DNA from: Methylobacter marinus A45
GTDB lineage: Bacteria; Pseudomonadota; Gammaproteobacteria; Methylococcales; Methylomonadaceae
Assembly (NCBI RefSeq): GCF_000383855.1
Contig: NZ_KB912877.1
Coordinates: 2,468,732 to 2,532,731 of the forward strand
Reading direction: 5' to 3'
DNA length: 64,000 nt
Shown here one piece after another: positions 28,372-37,439 of the stretch. The position numbers and the translations under genes were made by a program. The notes beneath the pieces were generated by a model. The model saw only the letters and a list, made by a program, of their open reading frames with translations. It did not search any database and was not told the DNA's origin. Each line of letters begins with the position of its first letter. Within the stretch, counting starts at the first letter, position 1.

Positions 28372-28839
28372 TTAATGTAAATAAGTCGGGACGAGATCAT
28401 AGACGATATCCTCCATTCTGGAGAAGGCCAGTTCTTCATCCGGTTGACTTAACAATATCATCAACACTATCCATTTCAGTTTTTCCAGCGATATTTCTTC
28501 ATTTTCCAGTGCCATGGCTCGGTCGATGACTATCTCGCGATTAGTCGAATTCAAAATGCCGTTATGTTCCAGAAACATGAGCAGATTGCGGCATTCCAGG
28601 TCGAGCTTTTCCTGTTCCTCGCTGCAGAAGATACGGAAAGCGGGTGATGTGGTCGATTGAATGGCGCGCTGGAGACTGAGCGATTCAAGCCAGTCGAACG
28701 CTTTGTTAACCTCGACCTGTTCGAAACCCGCTTCCATTAATTCGGTTCTGATGATATCGCTGTCCGGAAGAATTTCGATCTCATCTTCCATATAGTTTTC
28801 AAATAAGTACATCAGGACATCAAAAATATTTTCTTTCAT
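28372..28839 (-). CDS. smg: Smg protein (DUF494)
   Basis: 155 aa acidic protein. The start MKENIFDVLMYLFENYMEDE is characteristic of Smg/DUF494, as is the C-terminal LKWIVLMILLSQPDEELAFSRMEDIVYD. Its place between dprA (13 nt upstream) and topA is conserved across gammaproteobacteria. The function is unknown; no catalytic motif is visible. Confidence 0.92.
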   Translation of the reverse strand: MKENIFDVLMYLFENYMEDEIEILPDSDIIRTELMEAGFEQVEVNKAFDWLESLSLQRAIQSTTSPAFRIFCSEEQEKLDLECRNLLMFLEHNGILNSTNREIVIDRAMALENEEISLEKLKWIVLMILLSQPDEELAFSRMEDIVYDLVPTYLH

Positions 28840-28852
28840 AGGTATGTGCTGT

Positions 28853-29959
28853 TTATTTTATGCGTGTATAGCAACCACCAGCAGTCGCCTCTATATAACC
28901 TTGCAGTTCCAAAACCAGTAGCATTGATGAAATGACTTCAACGGAGTGCCCGGTATTTTCAACCAGCATATCGATAGAAGTTGGGCTGAACATGACGAGA
29001 TTCAATAATGTTTGCTGCTCCAGGTCAAGTGTTGTTTGCATGGGTGCCGGTGTCGAGTGGTCATCTTGTTGATTGTATTGATGTAATTCTTCCAGAATAT
29101 CCTGCGTGGTTTCGACAAGTTTTGCCCCCTCGCGGATCAGCGCATTGCAGCCCCGGGCCAGCGGATTGTGAATGGAGCCTGGAATGGCAAACACCTCGCG
29201 GTTCTGCTCCAGCGCCATTCTGGCCGTGATCAATGAACCGCTTTGTCTGGCCGCTTCCACGACCAACAGTCCCTGGCATAACCCGCTGATGATGCGGTTA
29301 CGCCGGGGAAAATGGTCGGCCTTGGCCAAAGTGCCCGGCGGGAACTCTGAAACCATGGCGCCGGTTTTGACGATTTCGGTTGCTAAATCCTTATGCCTGG
29401 CCGGATAGACGCGATCCAGCCCGGTGCCTGCTACAGCAATAGTAAAACCATATGCATCAAGTGCGCCGCGGTGACTGGCGGCGTCGATGCCCAAAGCCAG
29501 GCCGCTGGTAATGATAAAGCCGTGCCGGCTCAGCGTTCTGGCAAAGCCTCTGGCTGTTTCCAGCCCTGAAACGGAGGGATTGCGGCTGCCGACCATGGCG
29601 ATCTGCGGCAGTGATAAAAGCTCGGGGTTGCCACGCACAAACAGGATAGGCGGCGGATCGGCGATTTCCTTTAAGGAAGCGGGGTAGCGTGCGTCATCCA
29701 GGGTAATGGCATGGCTATCGGCTTGTTCCAGCCATGCCAGGTCGTAGTCGATAGCCGTCCAGTCCGGATTTCTTATGGACTCGATAATGGCGTTTTTTAA
29801 CCCTAAAGCCGCAAGTGTCGATGAGGATTCCGCAAACAGCTGCTCGGGCTTATGCGTTTTGAGCAGCTTTAGAAATGTTCTGCAGCCAACGCCTGGCGTG
29901 CGCAAAAGCGCAAGCCAGTATTTGATAGCATTGTCAGTTTGGCAAGTAGGCGTATTCAG
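28853..29959 (-). CDS. dprA: DNA-processing protein DprA (Smf)
   Basis: The recognisable protein has a SAM-like N-terminal part (WLALLRTPGVGCRTFLKLL). A Rossmann domain follows, IAMVGSRNPSVSGLETARG then HGFIITSGLALGIDAASHR, and the C-terminus is a winged-helix-like tail. DprA loads RecA on incoming single-stranded DNA during natural transformation. The start is uncertain. The family-conserved residues AIKYWLALL lie upstream of the first NUG codon inside the domain (TTG at 29905). The only NUG before them is CTG at 29959, overlapping the LysM stop, and a stop codon lies 15 nt further up. I therefore extend to 29959 with doubt. Confidence 0.88.
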   Translation of the reverse strand: MNTPTCQTDNAIKYWLALLRTPGVGCRTFLKLLKTHKPEQLFAESSSTLAALGLKNAIIESIRNPDWTAIDYDLAWLEQADSHAITLDDARYPASLKEIADPPPILFVRGNPELLSLPQIAMVGSRNPSVSGLETARGFARTLSRHGFIITSGLALGIDAASHRGALDAYGFTIAVAGTGLDRVYPARHKDLATEIVKTGAMVSEFPPGTLAKADHFPRRNRIISGLCQGLLVVEAARQSGSLITARMALEQNREVFAIPGSIHNPLARGCNALIREGAKLVETTQDILEELHQYNQQDDHSTPAPMQTTLDLEQQTLLNLVMFSPTSIDMLVENTGHSVEVISSMLLVLELQGYIEATAGGCYTRIK

Positions 29960-31068
29960 GGGGTTTGGACTTTATCTAGAACATGAATGTTACGTGTGGC
30001 CCTCATGACCAGCGCATAACTGATGCGCTCAAAAGGACGGAAAACCATGAGTGTGCCGGCAATCTCATCGGGCAGTTTAACGGCGTCGTTTTGGATGGCG
30101 CTGAACGGATCCAGAGTAATTCTGCCTTTTTGATAGATATCCAGTTCGTGACCGGGCAGAAGACCGTCAGCCGTCCCCTTGTCAATCACCACAACGTTAT
30201 AGCGTCCAATTTGAGACACACCGTCGAGCACGCTGATAATGCTGCCTTTTATACTGTCTTCGGGCGGCCGGGGAAAATAGGTTAAGGTAAGTTCCTCTTC
30301 TGGATTGGACATCAGCCGGTCACCCATGCGAATCTCGCTGGCCACTTTATTGATTAATAGCGTAGCAGGATCGCCTTCTTGCTGCAAGGTGGCATCGGCG
30401 ATGTATTTCGCTTCATAACCTAAAAGCTCGCCTGTTTCGGGGCTTATATAAACATCTCCTTTTCTGTAAACGGTATATGACAGCGTTTCAGGCTCCGGGA
30501 TCGCGCGAACATAAAGCCTGTCGCCGGTGCCCGCCAGTAAATGCTCGCCGGCGAAATCAACGACGTAAGGCGCCTCAACCAGTTCTTTTTCGCTGACCAC
30601 CCGTGGAGAGGTTAAAAATGGGGCTATGACATCCATCGGTAATAATTTGATCGCCTGTTCCTGATCGGTTTCGCGAATGCAGGGCGCCAGTTTTCCATTG
30701 CCGGAAACCGCAAAGTCCCGGCGTCCGTTTTTAATCGCCTGTTCTTGCAATACGCACGGTGATTGTTGTTGCGTACCGAAATCACTTGGTCTGGACAGGC
30801 TGAGCTGTGGTCTGCCGTTGACCATGGAAAAATAAACCGTGTCACCAGGATAAATCAAATGCGGATTCTGGATCTGGGAGTTGTAACTCCACAGCTCGGG
30901 CCATTGCCAGGGATGCGCCAAAAATTTACCGGATATATCCCATAACGTATCCCCCTTGACCACCGTGTATTGGTCAGGGTGAGACGGGTTTATTTTTATC
31001 TCGTCGGCCCATGCGCTCAGGCTGATGGAGAGAGTGACTATACATCCAAAAAGTGTTCGAAAAGCCAT
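29956..31068 (-). CDS. LysM-domain envelope protein
   Basis: 370 aa from MAFRTLFGCIVTLSISLSAWA, a signal peptide preceded by AGGA; the longer ORF adds 19 residues. A LysM module follows at once (YTVVKGDTLWDISGKFLAHPWQWPELW, read in two parts), binding peptidoglycan. The rest is beta-rich with SYTVYRKGDVYISPETGEL and GTLMVFRPFERISYALVMRA. It corresponds to the LysM gene next to dprA in Pseudomonas (PA0020-like, from memory). The exact role is unknown. The stop shares bases with the presumed dprA start. Confidence 0.88.
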   Translation of the reverse strand: MAFRTLFGCIVTLSISLSAWADEIKINPSHPDQYTVVKGDTLWDISGKFLAHPWQWPELWSYNSQIQNPHLIYPGDTVYFSMVNGRPQLSLSRPSDFGTQQQSPCVLQEQAIKNGRRDFAVSGNGKLAPCIRETDQEQAIKLLPMDVIAPFLTSPRVVSEKELVEAPYVVDFAGEHLLAGTGDRLYVRAIPEPETLSYTVYRKGDVYISPETGELLGYEAKYIADATLQQEGDPATLLINKVASEIRMGDRLMSNPEEELTLTYFPRPPEDSIKGSIISVLDGVSQIGRYNVVVIDKGTADGLLPGHELDIYQKGRITLDPFSAIQNDAVKLPDEIAGTLMVFRPFERISYALVMRATRNIHVLDKVQTP

Positions 31069-31783
31069 ATTGATTCCTGAAAGGTCTTTTAAGTCGGTCT
31101 GAATCCAAAGTTTAGATGAATTCATATAGAAATCTAGGCAAAACCTAAGCTGTTGATTTTTTTAAGACGCCTGATTCCGCTTTCAATGTGTTTATTGAGC
31201 CTCGAAAGTGTGCCGAGCGGCCAGTTTTAGGGATAGGGGCTTTGTAATGATGATTAAGGGACTGTGCGATTGCGGAGGGCATCATCAGGCCGCCTTATCA
31301 TTTCCAGGGTAGGTTACGGGTATGTATCAGGACGCGTCACAGGCCCGACTAGTAGTCAGTCAATTTAATTAAGGCGGGTAAATTGTAGGTACGAATTTAT
31401 TCGCACTATTCACACTCTATGAATACTCTGCAAATTTTACTCGTCAGATCAAGACTGACTAAGCACTAGTGCCATCATGCAGTTTCCGTTAAAGCCCTAA
31501 TGCCGGGCGGCATGGTTCATGCAATTATCGCCTTCGACGGGGAGCAAAGGCATTTCTGAACAGGTATTAAGGAACGTGAATTTTATAACGCTCGTAGCTG
31601 ACGGGGCTTTTCGCCCCCTCTTCAGCGTTGCCTACAGGGATGTAGGCAAGGGGCGTGAGCACGACTGCATGAGCCCCATGGATGGGGTGAATGCAGAGAA
31701 ATGACGGGATCATTTCCTGTTCATGCAGTCGTTGAACAGGAACAGAAATCCTGCCTCACGCGGGTCCTGTTTCATTCCCGTTC
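31069..31783. other. Non-coding, hairpin-rich intergenic region
   Basis: About 715 bp without a credible gene; a 61-codon ORF at 31519-31704 is spurious because it runs through hairpins. The left part has no distinct feature. The right part (31587-31738) contains a dense array of palindromes listed separately. It marks the left boundary of the terpene-synthase/c-di-GMP island. Confidence 0.6.
31587..31738. repeat. Cluster of stacked hairpins (REP-like array)
   Basis: Consecutive stem-loops are visible. The first is AACGCT (31587-31592) / AGCGTT (31624-31629), enclosing GGGGC-ttttc-GCCCC (31603-31617). Next comes GCCTACA-GGGA-TGTAGGC (31630-31647), then TGCAT...CCCCAT-GG-ATGGGG...ATGCA near 31666-31695. 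CCTGTTC / GAACAGG follows near 31716-31740. A longer repeat CGACTGCATGA (31662-31672) / TCATGCAGTCG (31721-31731) encloses much of it. Confidence 0.75.
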
Positions 31784-32755
31784 CTAAGTTAACAAGGGTT
31801 CGGTTTCCTTGGCCGGCAGATAGCGGCCGGACTCAAAGGACCAGTCCAGGTTGCCGCGCATCCAGGCGCGCATGACGGCTATGAATCTTTTTACGTCGCG
31901 GTCGAGATCGGCACCGAAACTGGGCAGGGATTTTTCCAAGGCGATAAATTGGCGTACTTCGTTTTCAATCAGCCTGGACACTTGATCAATGGCCTCTTGA
32001 AGATCAATGGCCTGATGGTGATGGAAAATCAAGGCCAGATTGTGCATGTCTTGGTGATTGAATTCCTTTTGCAGTGAAATAATATCATTGGACCAGCAGA
32101 CCACATTATTGGTCATCACCGCAAGCTCCATGATGCGGGGGTGCTTTCGGACCGCCAGGGGCAGGGTGATGCCTTCTGTCAGATCGATTAAATCGATATC
32201 CGTATAAAGCCCGCCCGTATAGGGACGCATCAATATATAAGTCGAGGCATCGGGCCAGAGACTTTGAGACCTGTTTCGGGCTTCCCAGACGGTGGATTCG
32301 AAATACTCAGCCGCACTCTGAACAAAGCGTGTCCGCCATGACAATGGCATTATTGCACTGATGCGCGCATGGATATCATGTAATGCATAAACCAGCGCCG
32401 CTTCCTCGCTGCCGGGATTGCGGCCGGAAAGTATTTCCAGGCATCTGGCATGCAAGGCCGCGAGTTGTTCCGGATTCTTGCCCAGGCCCCATTCATCGCA
32501 TTGATCATCGATGATAAATAGCCAGGTATTCCAATCCGAAATGATTTCAAGCCGATCCTGTGGCGCATTCGGATAGGCGCGCGCGGCCAACCATCCGAAT
32601 TTGGACGCCCGCAGACGTTTAAATGCCTTGTCGTTGGTCACCAGATCAAATTGCCGCACCCAGTCGAGAGTATGTCTGTGTATCGATTCTGCATGGGGAC
32701 TGATGGCAGAAGGAAAAGGACAATAAATACTGGGAATAGTGAAATTTTGCATCAT
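31784..32755 (-). CDS. Class I terpene synthase (terpene cyclase)
   Basis: 323 aa, the size of bacterial sesquiterpene cyclases. All catalytic signatures are intact. The metal-binding acidic motif is DDQCDE at residues 83-88, and the NSE triad is NDIISLQKE at 223-231. The pyrophosphate-sensor Arg is R177, exactly 46 residues before the NSE Asn, as known for this family. A C-terminal RY pair lies in FESGRYLP. It should ionise farnesyl or geranyl diphosphate and cyclise it to a volatile hydrocarbon or alcohol. No prenyltransferase, P450 or methyltransferase is adjacent, so the product is probably unmodified. There are no membrane segments. It is transcribed with or after the GGDEF/EAL gene, whose stop lies 77 nt upstream. 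Confidence 0.92.
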   Translation of the reverse strand: MMQNFTIPSIYCPFPSAISPHAESIHRHTLDWVRQFDLVTNDKAFKRLRASKFGWLAARAYPNAPQDRLEIISDWNTWLFIIDDQCDEWGLGKNPEQLAALHARCLEILSGRNPGSEEAALVYALHDIHARISAIMPLSWRTRFVQSAAEYFESTVWEARNRSQSLWPDASTYILMRPYTGGLYTDIDLIDLTEGITLPLAVRKHPRIMELAVMTNNVVCWSNDIISLQKEFNHQDMHNLALIFHHHQAIDLQEAIDQVSRLIENEVRQFIALEKSLPSFGADLDRDVKRFIAVMRAWMRGNLDWSFESGRYLPAKETEPLLT

Positions 32756-32832
32756 AAAATATCCATAGTTATGGTGATTCTTAAAGGTTGGTCAGTAAAC
32801 AGCCGCGGTTGCGGATCGCTGATGCTGTGTGC

Positions 32833-35688
32833 TTAACCATGGGTACAGTCAGGTAGCGCTTTTACCAAGGAGGCGCTGCAGTCCTTGCGGGGATGGCTGA
32901 TATAGAACCCTTGGATCAGGTCCACCCCCATATCCCTGAGTAGTGCGAGTGTCTCGCCATCTTCAACCCCTTCGCCGACAATCTTCTTGCCATAGGCATG
33001 GATCATCGACGTAATCGCCCGGACAAAGTCTCGGTCCCCTTTGTCGGTGACAATATCCTTTATCAGCGATCGGTCAATCTTTACATAATCCACCGGCAGG
33101 TGCTTCAGGTAATACAGTGAGCTGAAACCCGAGCCAAAATCGTCAACCGCGAACCGAAACCCTAGAGAGGTTACTGCATCGGTAATTTGCCGGGCTTTTT
33201 CCATATCGGTGATCACAGCGGTTTCGGTGATTTCGAAAATCAGCCGGTCAGGCGCCAAGTGTTGGTGGTTAACTGCCTGGGCCAGCATCTCCGTCCAGCC
33301 CGAATGGTTTAACGCGGCGGTCGAAAGGTTGATGGACAGGCGTTTTTTTGAATCGCTTAAGAGTATTTTCAGGGTGGCCCGGACTACATAACAGTCTATG
33401 TCATAATTGAATCCGGCTCGTTCAGCGGACGGAAGGAACTCGTCCGGCAAGGCAATTCTTCCATCCGCCATTTTCAACCGAAGCAACGCTTCGTGGTGCA
33501 CGGTTTTTCCCGTTGCAGCCTCTACCACCGGCTGGTAATAAAAAAACAAGTGTTCATTTGCCATGGCCTGGATGAGAACATCCTTCCAATAGACATTTTG
33601 CGTGAGCATTTGCAATTGTTTCTGATCATCCGCAAAAATGCGGGCACAGGAACGCCCCGCTCTTTTGGCTTCAAACATGGCCAAATCGGCATTGGCGATG
33701 ACTTCCTGAATATTTGTGCCGTGTTGGGGTAATAAGGCAATGCCGATACTGGCGCCTATCCTGTAGCGCTTGTCGCCGAAAACAAATGGCGTGCTCGTGA
33801 GGCGTTTGTTCAGATGTATGGCAAAAGTTTCGGCGCCGTAACTATCCGTTTGCGGCATCAACATGGCAAATTCGTCGCCTCCCAGTCGGGCGATGATGTC
33901 CGAGCTGCGCGCTCTGGTCCGCAATTCATCGGCGACCATGCAGAGCAATGCGTCGCCGGCGGCATGGCCGCTGGTATCATTGACTTCCTTGAAGTGGTCC
34001 AGATCGAAAACCAAAAGCGCCGCTGTGTCTCCGGTACGCACGGTTTCCTCATAAGCGCGCGTCAAATCCTCGATAAATCGATGCCGGTTGGCTAGGGAAG
34101 TCAGCGGGTCATGATTGGCCAGCCAGCGCATACGGGTCTCCGCCTGCACCCGTTCGCTGACATCCAGGCCGACGGAAAGAACCACGGTGCCGTCGATATA
34201 TTCTTGATGTAGAAGGGTATGCACCCAGACGATGCGGCGTCTTTTCCTGTCCTTGCAGACCAGTTCGTGCTCATGTTCCATCCTTCGCAGACCATTGTTG
34301 CAGAGCGCTTCCAGTTTCTTGAGCACTTCCTGCTTTGCATCATCATCGGCAATTAAATCGACAAAGGGCCGGCCATACAGTTGCTGGGGAGTGTACCCGG
34401 TAAGCATGGCGGCGAAGTGATTTCCGTCCCGGATAATGCCGTGCCGTGTCTGGGTCACGACCAGAACTTGTGCTGAAGCCAGAAGGCCCTGGATAAAGTC
34501 GCGTTCTTTGGCGAGCTCACTGTTTTTTGCGGCTAAAGCGAGGCTGTTTTCCTCAAGCTGATGAGACAGGGTAATGGCGCTGTCATATAAAAAATCGATT
34601 TCATCGCGGAATCGTGCTTTTCTTCGATGGCTGGAAAAACGGTTCCGAGCCTGATCATAGGCACCCTGCGCGAGAAGCGGCAGGGTCTGGGTCAGTTTGC
34701 CCAGACGCCACAGGGGCACTCTTATCAGATAAAGCAGAATCAATTCCGCGGCCAGGATGCTGGCTATCGCGATCAACATGTCATCATGAAGCGCCGTTCT
34801 AATATCATTCAGACGTTGGCTCACATCAGAAATCAGAACCACGAAGCCGGATTGGTCGGGTATGATTTCATTCAATAGCACCCGATTTACGTCATAGTGC
34901 GCGTTATTCCATGTGACTAATCGTCCGTGATCCAATTCCGAGGGATTGGGATAGAGCGTGGAAAGATGTTGCAGCAGGGCGGTGAGTCTGGTGGCATCGG
35001 TCAGTGCCGCCATCTTTACGTCCCACTGAGGCAACTCGGATCCGACATTGGCATTGGCCGGGACCGCCAAGGCGATATCCGTGCCGGTAATCAAATGGAA
35101 GTCGATAACGAAATCCGCAATCGATTGCCCGAGCGCGACAACGCCGACATTTTCGCCTGAAGACAGAATTGGCACGAATGCATAGATCAGGCATGTGGGC
35201 TGGCAGTATAGCAGCGATAACGGCCTTTCTTCTTTTCTGACTGTCTTGATCGCGCGCCGGACATATTCATCAGGCAGCTTTTCGGCTCCCGACTGGACCC
35301 AGCTGCCTACAAGATTCGCATCGATGGTATAGAGTTCAATCTGCCGTAAATCCAGCTCATATCTGAGACTGGCATAGTCAGCGACTGCCGCGGCAATATG
35401 TTTGGGGTTGCGTCGGTAAAGCGCGTCTCCCAGATTGGCGACCGAGGCCAATGCCCCTCCAAGGCGGATGAGCCGGTCAGAGTTCCCGGTGAATAACCCC
35501 CGGATATGATGGCGCAGAGAAGTCACTTCGGCCTGGCGTTGGGCCCGGAATTGGGAGACCAGGGAGTAATAATTCAGAGCGTAAAACGCCGTGCTCAGAC
35601 TTAACAGAAGAATGCTTAACCATAGAAAGCTCTTCCACTGAAGGCCGATAAACCGTCGATTGCTTGACTCAGGTTCTGTTCCGCGCAT
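32833..35688 (-). CDS. Membrane GGDEF/EAL protein with periplasmic sensor and PAS domain
   Basis: 951 aa. TM1 (FLWLSILLLSLSTAFYAL, about 20-40) and TM2 (MLIAIASILAAELILLYLI, about 300-320) enclose a periplasmic sensor of about 250 residues. A coiled segment and a PAS domain (QGLLASAQVLVVTQTRHG onward) lead to GGDEF (ARLGGDEFAMLMP), with no obvious RxxD inhibitory site. The EAL domain is intact: HHEALLRL, FEITETAVI, VDDFGSGFSSLYYLK, DYVKIDRSLI, GEGVEDGETLALL. Both c-di-GMP synthesis and hydrolysis are possible. It lies downstream of a porin and a PstS-like periplasmic protein, which could supply the ligand. Confidence 0.93.
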   Translation of the reverse strand: MRGTEPESSNRRFIGLQWKSFLWLSILLLSLSTAFYALNYYSLVSQFRAQRQAEVTSLRHHIRGLFTGNSDRLIRLGGALASVANLGDALYRRNPKHIAAAVADYASLRYELDLRQIELYTIDANLVGSWVQSGAEKLPDEYVRRAIKTVRKEERPLSLLYCQPTCLIYAFVPILSSGENVGVVALGQSIADFVIDFHLITGTDIALAVPANANVGSELPQWDVKMAALTDATRLTALLQHLSTLYPNPSELDHGRLVTWNNAHYDVNRVLLNEIIPDQSGFVVLISDVSQRLNDIRTALHDDMLIAIASILAAELILLYLIRVPLWRLGKLTQTLPLLAQGAYDQARNRFSSHRRKARFRDEIDFLYDSAITLSHQLEENSLALAAKNSELAKERDFIQGLLASAQVLVVTQTRHGIIRDGNHFAAMLTGYTPQQLYGRPFVDLIADDDAKQEVLKKLEALCNNGLRRMEHEHELVCKDRKRRRIVWVHTLLHQEYIDGTVVLSVGLDVSERVQAETRMRWLANHDPLTSLANRHRFIEDLTRAYEETVRTGDTAALLVFDLDHFKEVNDTSGHAAGDALLCMVADELRTRARSSDIIARLGGDEFAMLMPQTDSYGAETFAIHLNKRLTSTPFVFGDKRYRIGASIGIALLPQHGTNIQEVIANADLAMFEAKRAGRSCARIFADDQKQLQMLTQNVYWKDVLIQAMANEHLFFYYQPVVEAATGKTVHHEALLRLKMADGRIALPDEFLPSAERAGFNYDIDCYVVRATLKILLSDSKKRLSINLSTAALNHSGWTEMLAQAVNHQHLAPDRLIFEITETAVITDMEKARQITDAVTSLGFRFAVDDFGSGFSSLYYLKHLPVDYVKIDRSLIKDIVTDKGDRDFVRAITSMIHAYGKKIVGEGVEDGETLALLRDMGVDLIQGFYISHPRKDCSASLVKALPDCTHG

Positions 35689-35716
35689 GGCTGTAGATTG
35701 GCCGGTTTTCCTTATA

Positions 35717-36979
35717 TTAAAAGCGGTAGGAAATCATCATGGTTAACATATCCCAGCGTTCCGGACCGTTTTTCTGCATTAAGCCGGGATTATCGACCGG
35801 CGATAGCAACGCGGTGCCCCAAACCGAATGATATTCCGCGGCCATGAGCCAGTTGCGCTGAAATTCCCAGCGAAGGCCGGCGGTTAGATCGCGGGCATAG
35901 AAGTTGTGCTTGGGCAGGCCGGTTATTGCCGCATTGTACCGGCCGCTCCTGTCATTGACATCGGCTGTAAAGCTGTCGAAACGCAGCAGAGCCGACCAGT
36001 CGGATTTAAACCGGTACTGGGCCTGAACATAAAAGTTTTCCGAGGTATTCTCCAACACTGCTCCGTTTGGTGTAAAGCCACTGCGTTTGCTGGTGATGCG
36101 GCCATATTCTCCGGTGAAGCTCCACGACTCCAGGTTCAGCTGCGCCGAAGCGAGCGGGTAAAAGGTTTGGATGTTTCCGGATGACACGCCGGGCGTGGTG
36201 GATTTGAAGTCGCGGTCAAGATCCACGGCGCTGAACATCAGACGGAAGCGTCCTTCCTGCCATTCATAGCCCATGCGTCCCACGAGCAAGGGGCGGCCTT
36301 CAAATTCTCCGCGCACATTCGGGATGCCGGCCAGGAACTCAGCCGCTCCGCCGGTATTATCCAGGGGCTCGGAAACCAGGAACTCAGTCGTCAACGCATG
36401 GTCTCCGGCGGCATAGCGGCCATAGAGAATTCCGCCGTCCGAAGCAATCATGGCCTGGCGCAACGCCAATGAGTCCAGATAAACCGATTGGGGCAAGAGC
36501 ACTACAGGTCGGGTCCAGACGACGTCCCGAGCTTCATTATATAAGCCGAATGGATTTTTGACGCGGCCTGCTCGAATGCCCAGGGTTGCCCGTTCGCCTA
36601 GCGGAATATGGTAGTCCAGGTTGGCAAAATCCAGACGAAAGTCTTCTCGGTCCGAGCCGCCGGTATTTCGATAAAGCCCTTGAGCCGCCAGCAGGAGGTT
36701 GGGCTGAATATGTCCCGAGAAGTTGACGCCGATTTCGGTAAAGTCGAGACTTCCGTCGCCTCGGCTATTGCCAAAGAAGTTATAGTCGGAAGTCAAGGTA
36801 TAGCCTTGGCTCACAAAACCATGCGCCTGCCAGTCACCGACGCCAAGTTCCAGTGCGGACGCGTGTTGCGGGAATCCAAATAGCAGGGTTATAACACCGA
36901 TTACGATTTCGCGGCAACGTAAGGCTGTGCTTTGAATAGACAAGTATAGTCTCCTATTTTTCGATATAACCGATAGCAC
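35717..36979 (-). CDS. Outer-membrane beta-barrel protein (porin-like)
   Basis: 420 aa. The N-terminal signal region (EIVIGVITLLFGFPQHASALE) precedes alternating beta strands. Examples are WQAHGFVSQGYTLTSDYNFFG, GVNFSGHIQPNLLLAAQGLYR and LRWEFQRNWLMAAEYHSV. The protein ends in YRF, the aromatic terminus recognised by the Bam machinery. No substrate signature is visible. Its 5' end overlaps the PstS-like gene by 26 nt and it is followed 28 nt later by the GGDEF/EAL gene: one operon. Confidence 0.85.
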   Translation of the reverse strand: MLSVISKNRRLYLSIQSTALRCREIVIGVITLLFGFPQHASALELGVGDWQAHGFVSQGYTLTSDYNFFGNSRGDGSLDFTEIGVNFSGHIQPNLLLAAQGLYRNTGGSDREDFRLDFANLDYHIPLGERATLGIRAGRVKNPFGLYNEARDVVWTRPVVLLPQSVYLDSLALRQAMIASDGGILYGRYAAGDHALTTEFLVSEPLDNTGGAAEFLAGIPNVRGEFEGRPLLVGRMGYEWQEGRFRLMFSAVDLDRDFKSTTPGVSSGNIQTFYPLASAQLNLESWSFTGEYGRITSKRSGFTPNGAVLENTSENFYVQAQYRFKSDWSALLRFDSFTADVNDRSGRYNAAITGLPKHNFYARDLTAGLRWEFQRNWLMAAEYHSVWGTALLSPVDNPGLMQKNGPERWDMLTMMISYRF

Positions 36980-37439
36980 CGGGCGTCTCCTTGATAAGTG
37001 TTTTCATTTGTTCGAGAGATTCCACCACCGAAGGGGGCGTTCCGGTTCCCGAGTAGATCATCCGGTCCCAAGCGGAGCGTAATTGATACGGGTAAACGCC
37101 TAATACCTCCTTGGAAAAACGGATGTGCATGGGATGTTGGTCAGGCAGTACAAAGGCTCTGAGAGGGGAACCATCGCGCCATCGAGTTTGACGCCCGAAA
37201 AATATTTCCCGTAGCTCATCACGGGTGAGTTGGGTATCTTGATGGGTCATGCTGTAAGGGACGATAGCTGGATTCGCGGCATAGGCCGAGCCCGACCATG
37301 GCATGAGCACCGCTGCGAAGGTAAACCATGCTGCCAGATATGTCAGCGCACGATAACAGCTCTGTGGCCGATGCTTGAAAATTGAGAATAGCCGGATATT
37401 TAGCATTTTATAAATAGTTAAGACTGGCTCGAATTCCAT
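36954..37439 (-). CDS. Short PstS-like periplasmic substrate-binding protein
   Basis: 161 aa. A long N-region and the hydrophobic stretch ALTYLAAWFTFAAVLMPWSGSAYA form a signal peptide. The mature part is only about 115 residues: IVPYSMTHQDTQLTRDELREIFFGRQTRW, in part, then HIRFSKEVLGVYPYQLRSAW and ETPGAIGYIEK. These match the phosphate-binding (PstS/PBP-like) fold, but the protein is half the usual 320 residues. It has no ABC permease nearby. With the porin and membrane GGDEF/EAL protein it looks like a ligand-sensing module. An internal Met (MLNIRL) is an alternative start. Confidence 0.82.
   Translation of the reverse strand: MEFEPVLTIYKMLNIRLFSIFKHRPQSCYRALTYLAAWFTFAAVLMPWSGSAYAANPAIVPYSMTHQDTQLTRDELREIFFGRQTRWRDGSPLRAFVLPDQHPMHIRFSKEVLGVYPYQLRSAWDRMIYSGTGTPPSVVESLEQMKTLIKETPGAIGYIEK

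Noticed and set aside
31519-31704. 61-codon ORF on the plus strand
   Set aside because: It crosses several perfect hairpins of the repeat array and has no family features.
31587-31738. CRISPR or integron attC array
   Set aside because: The hairpins differ in sequence and spacing, there are no regular direct repeats or spacers, and no cas or integrase gene is nearby.
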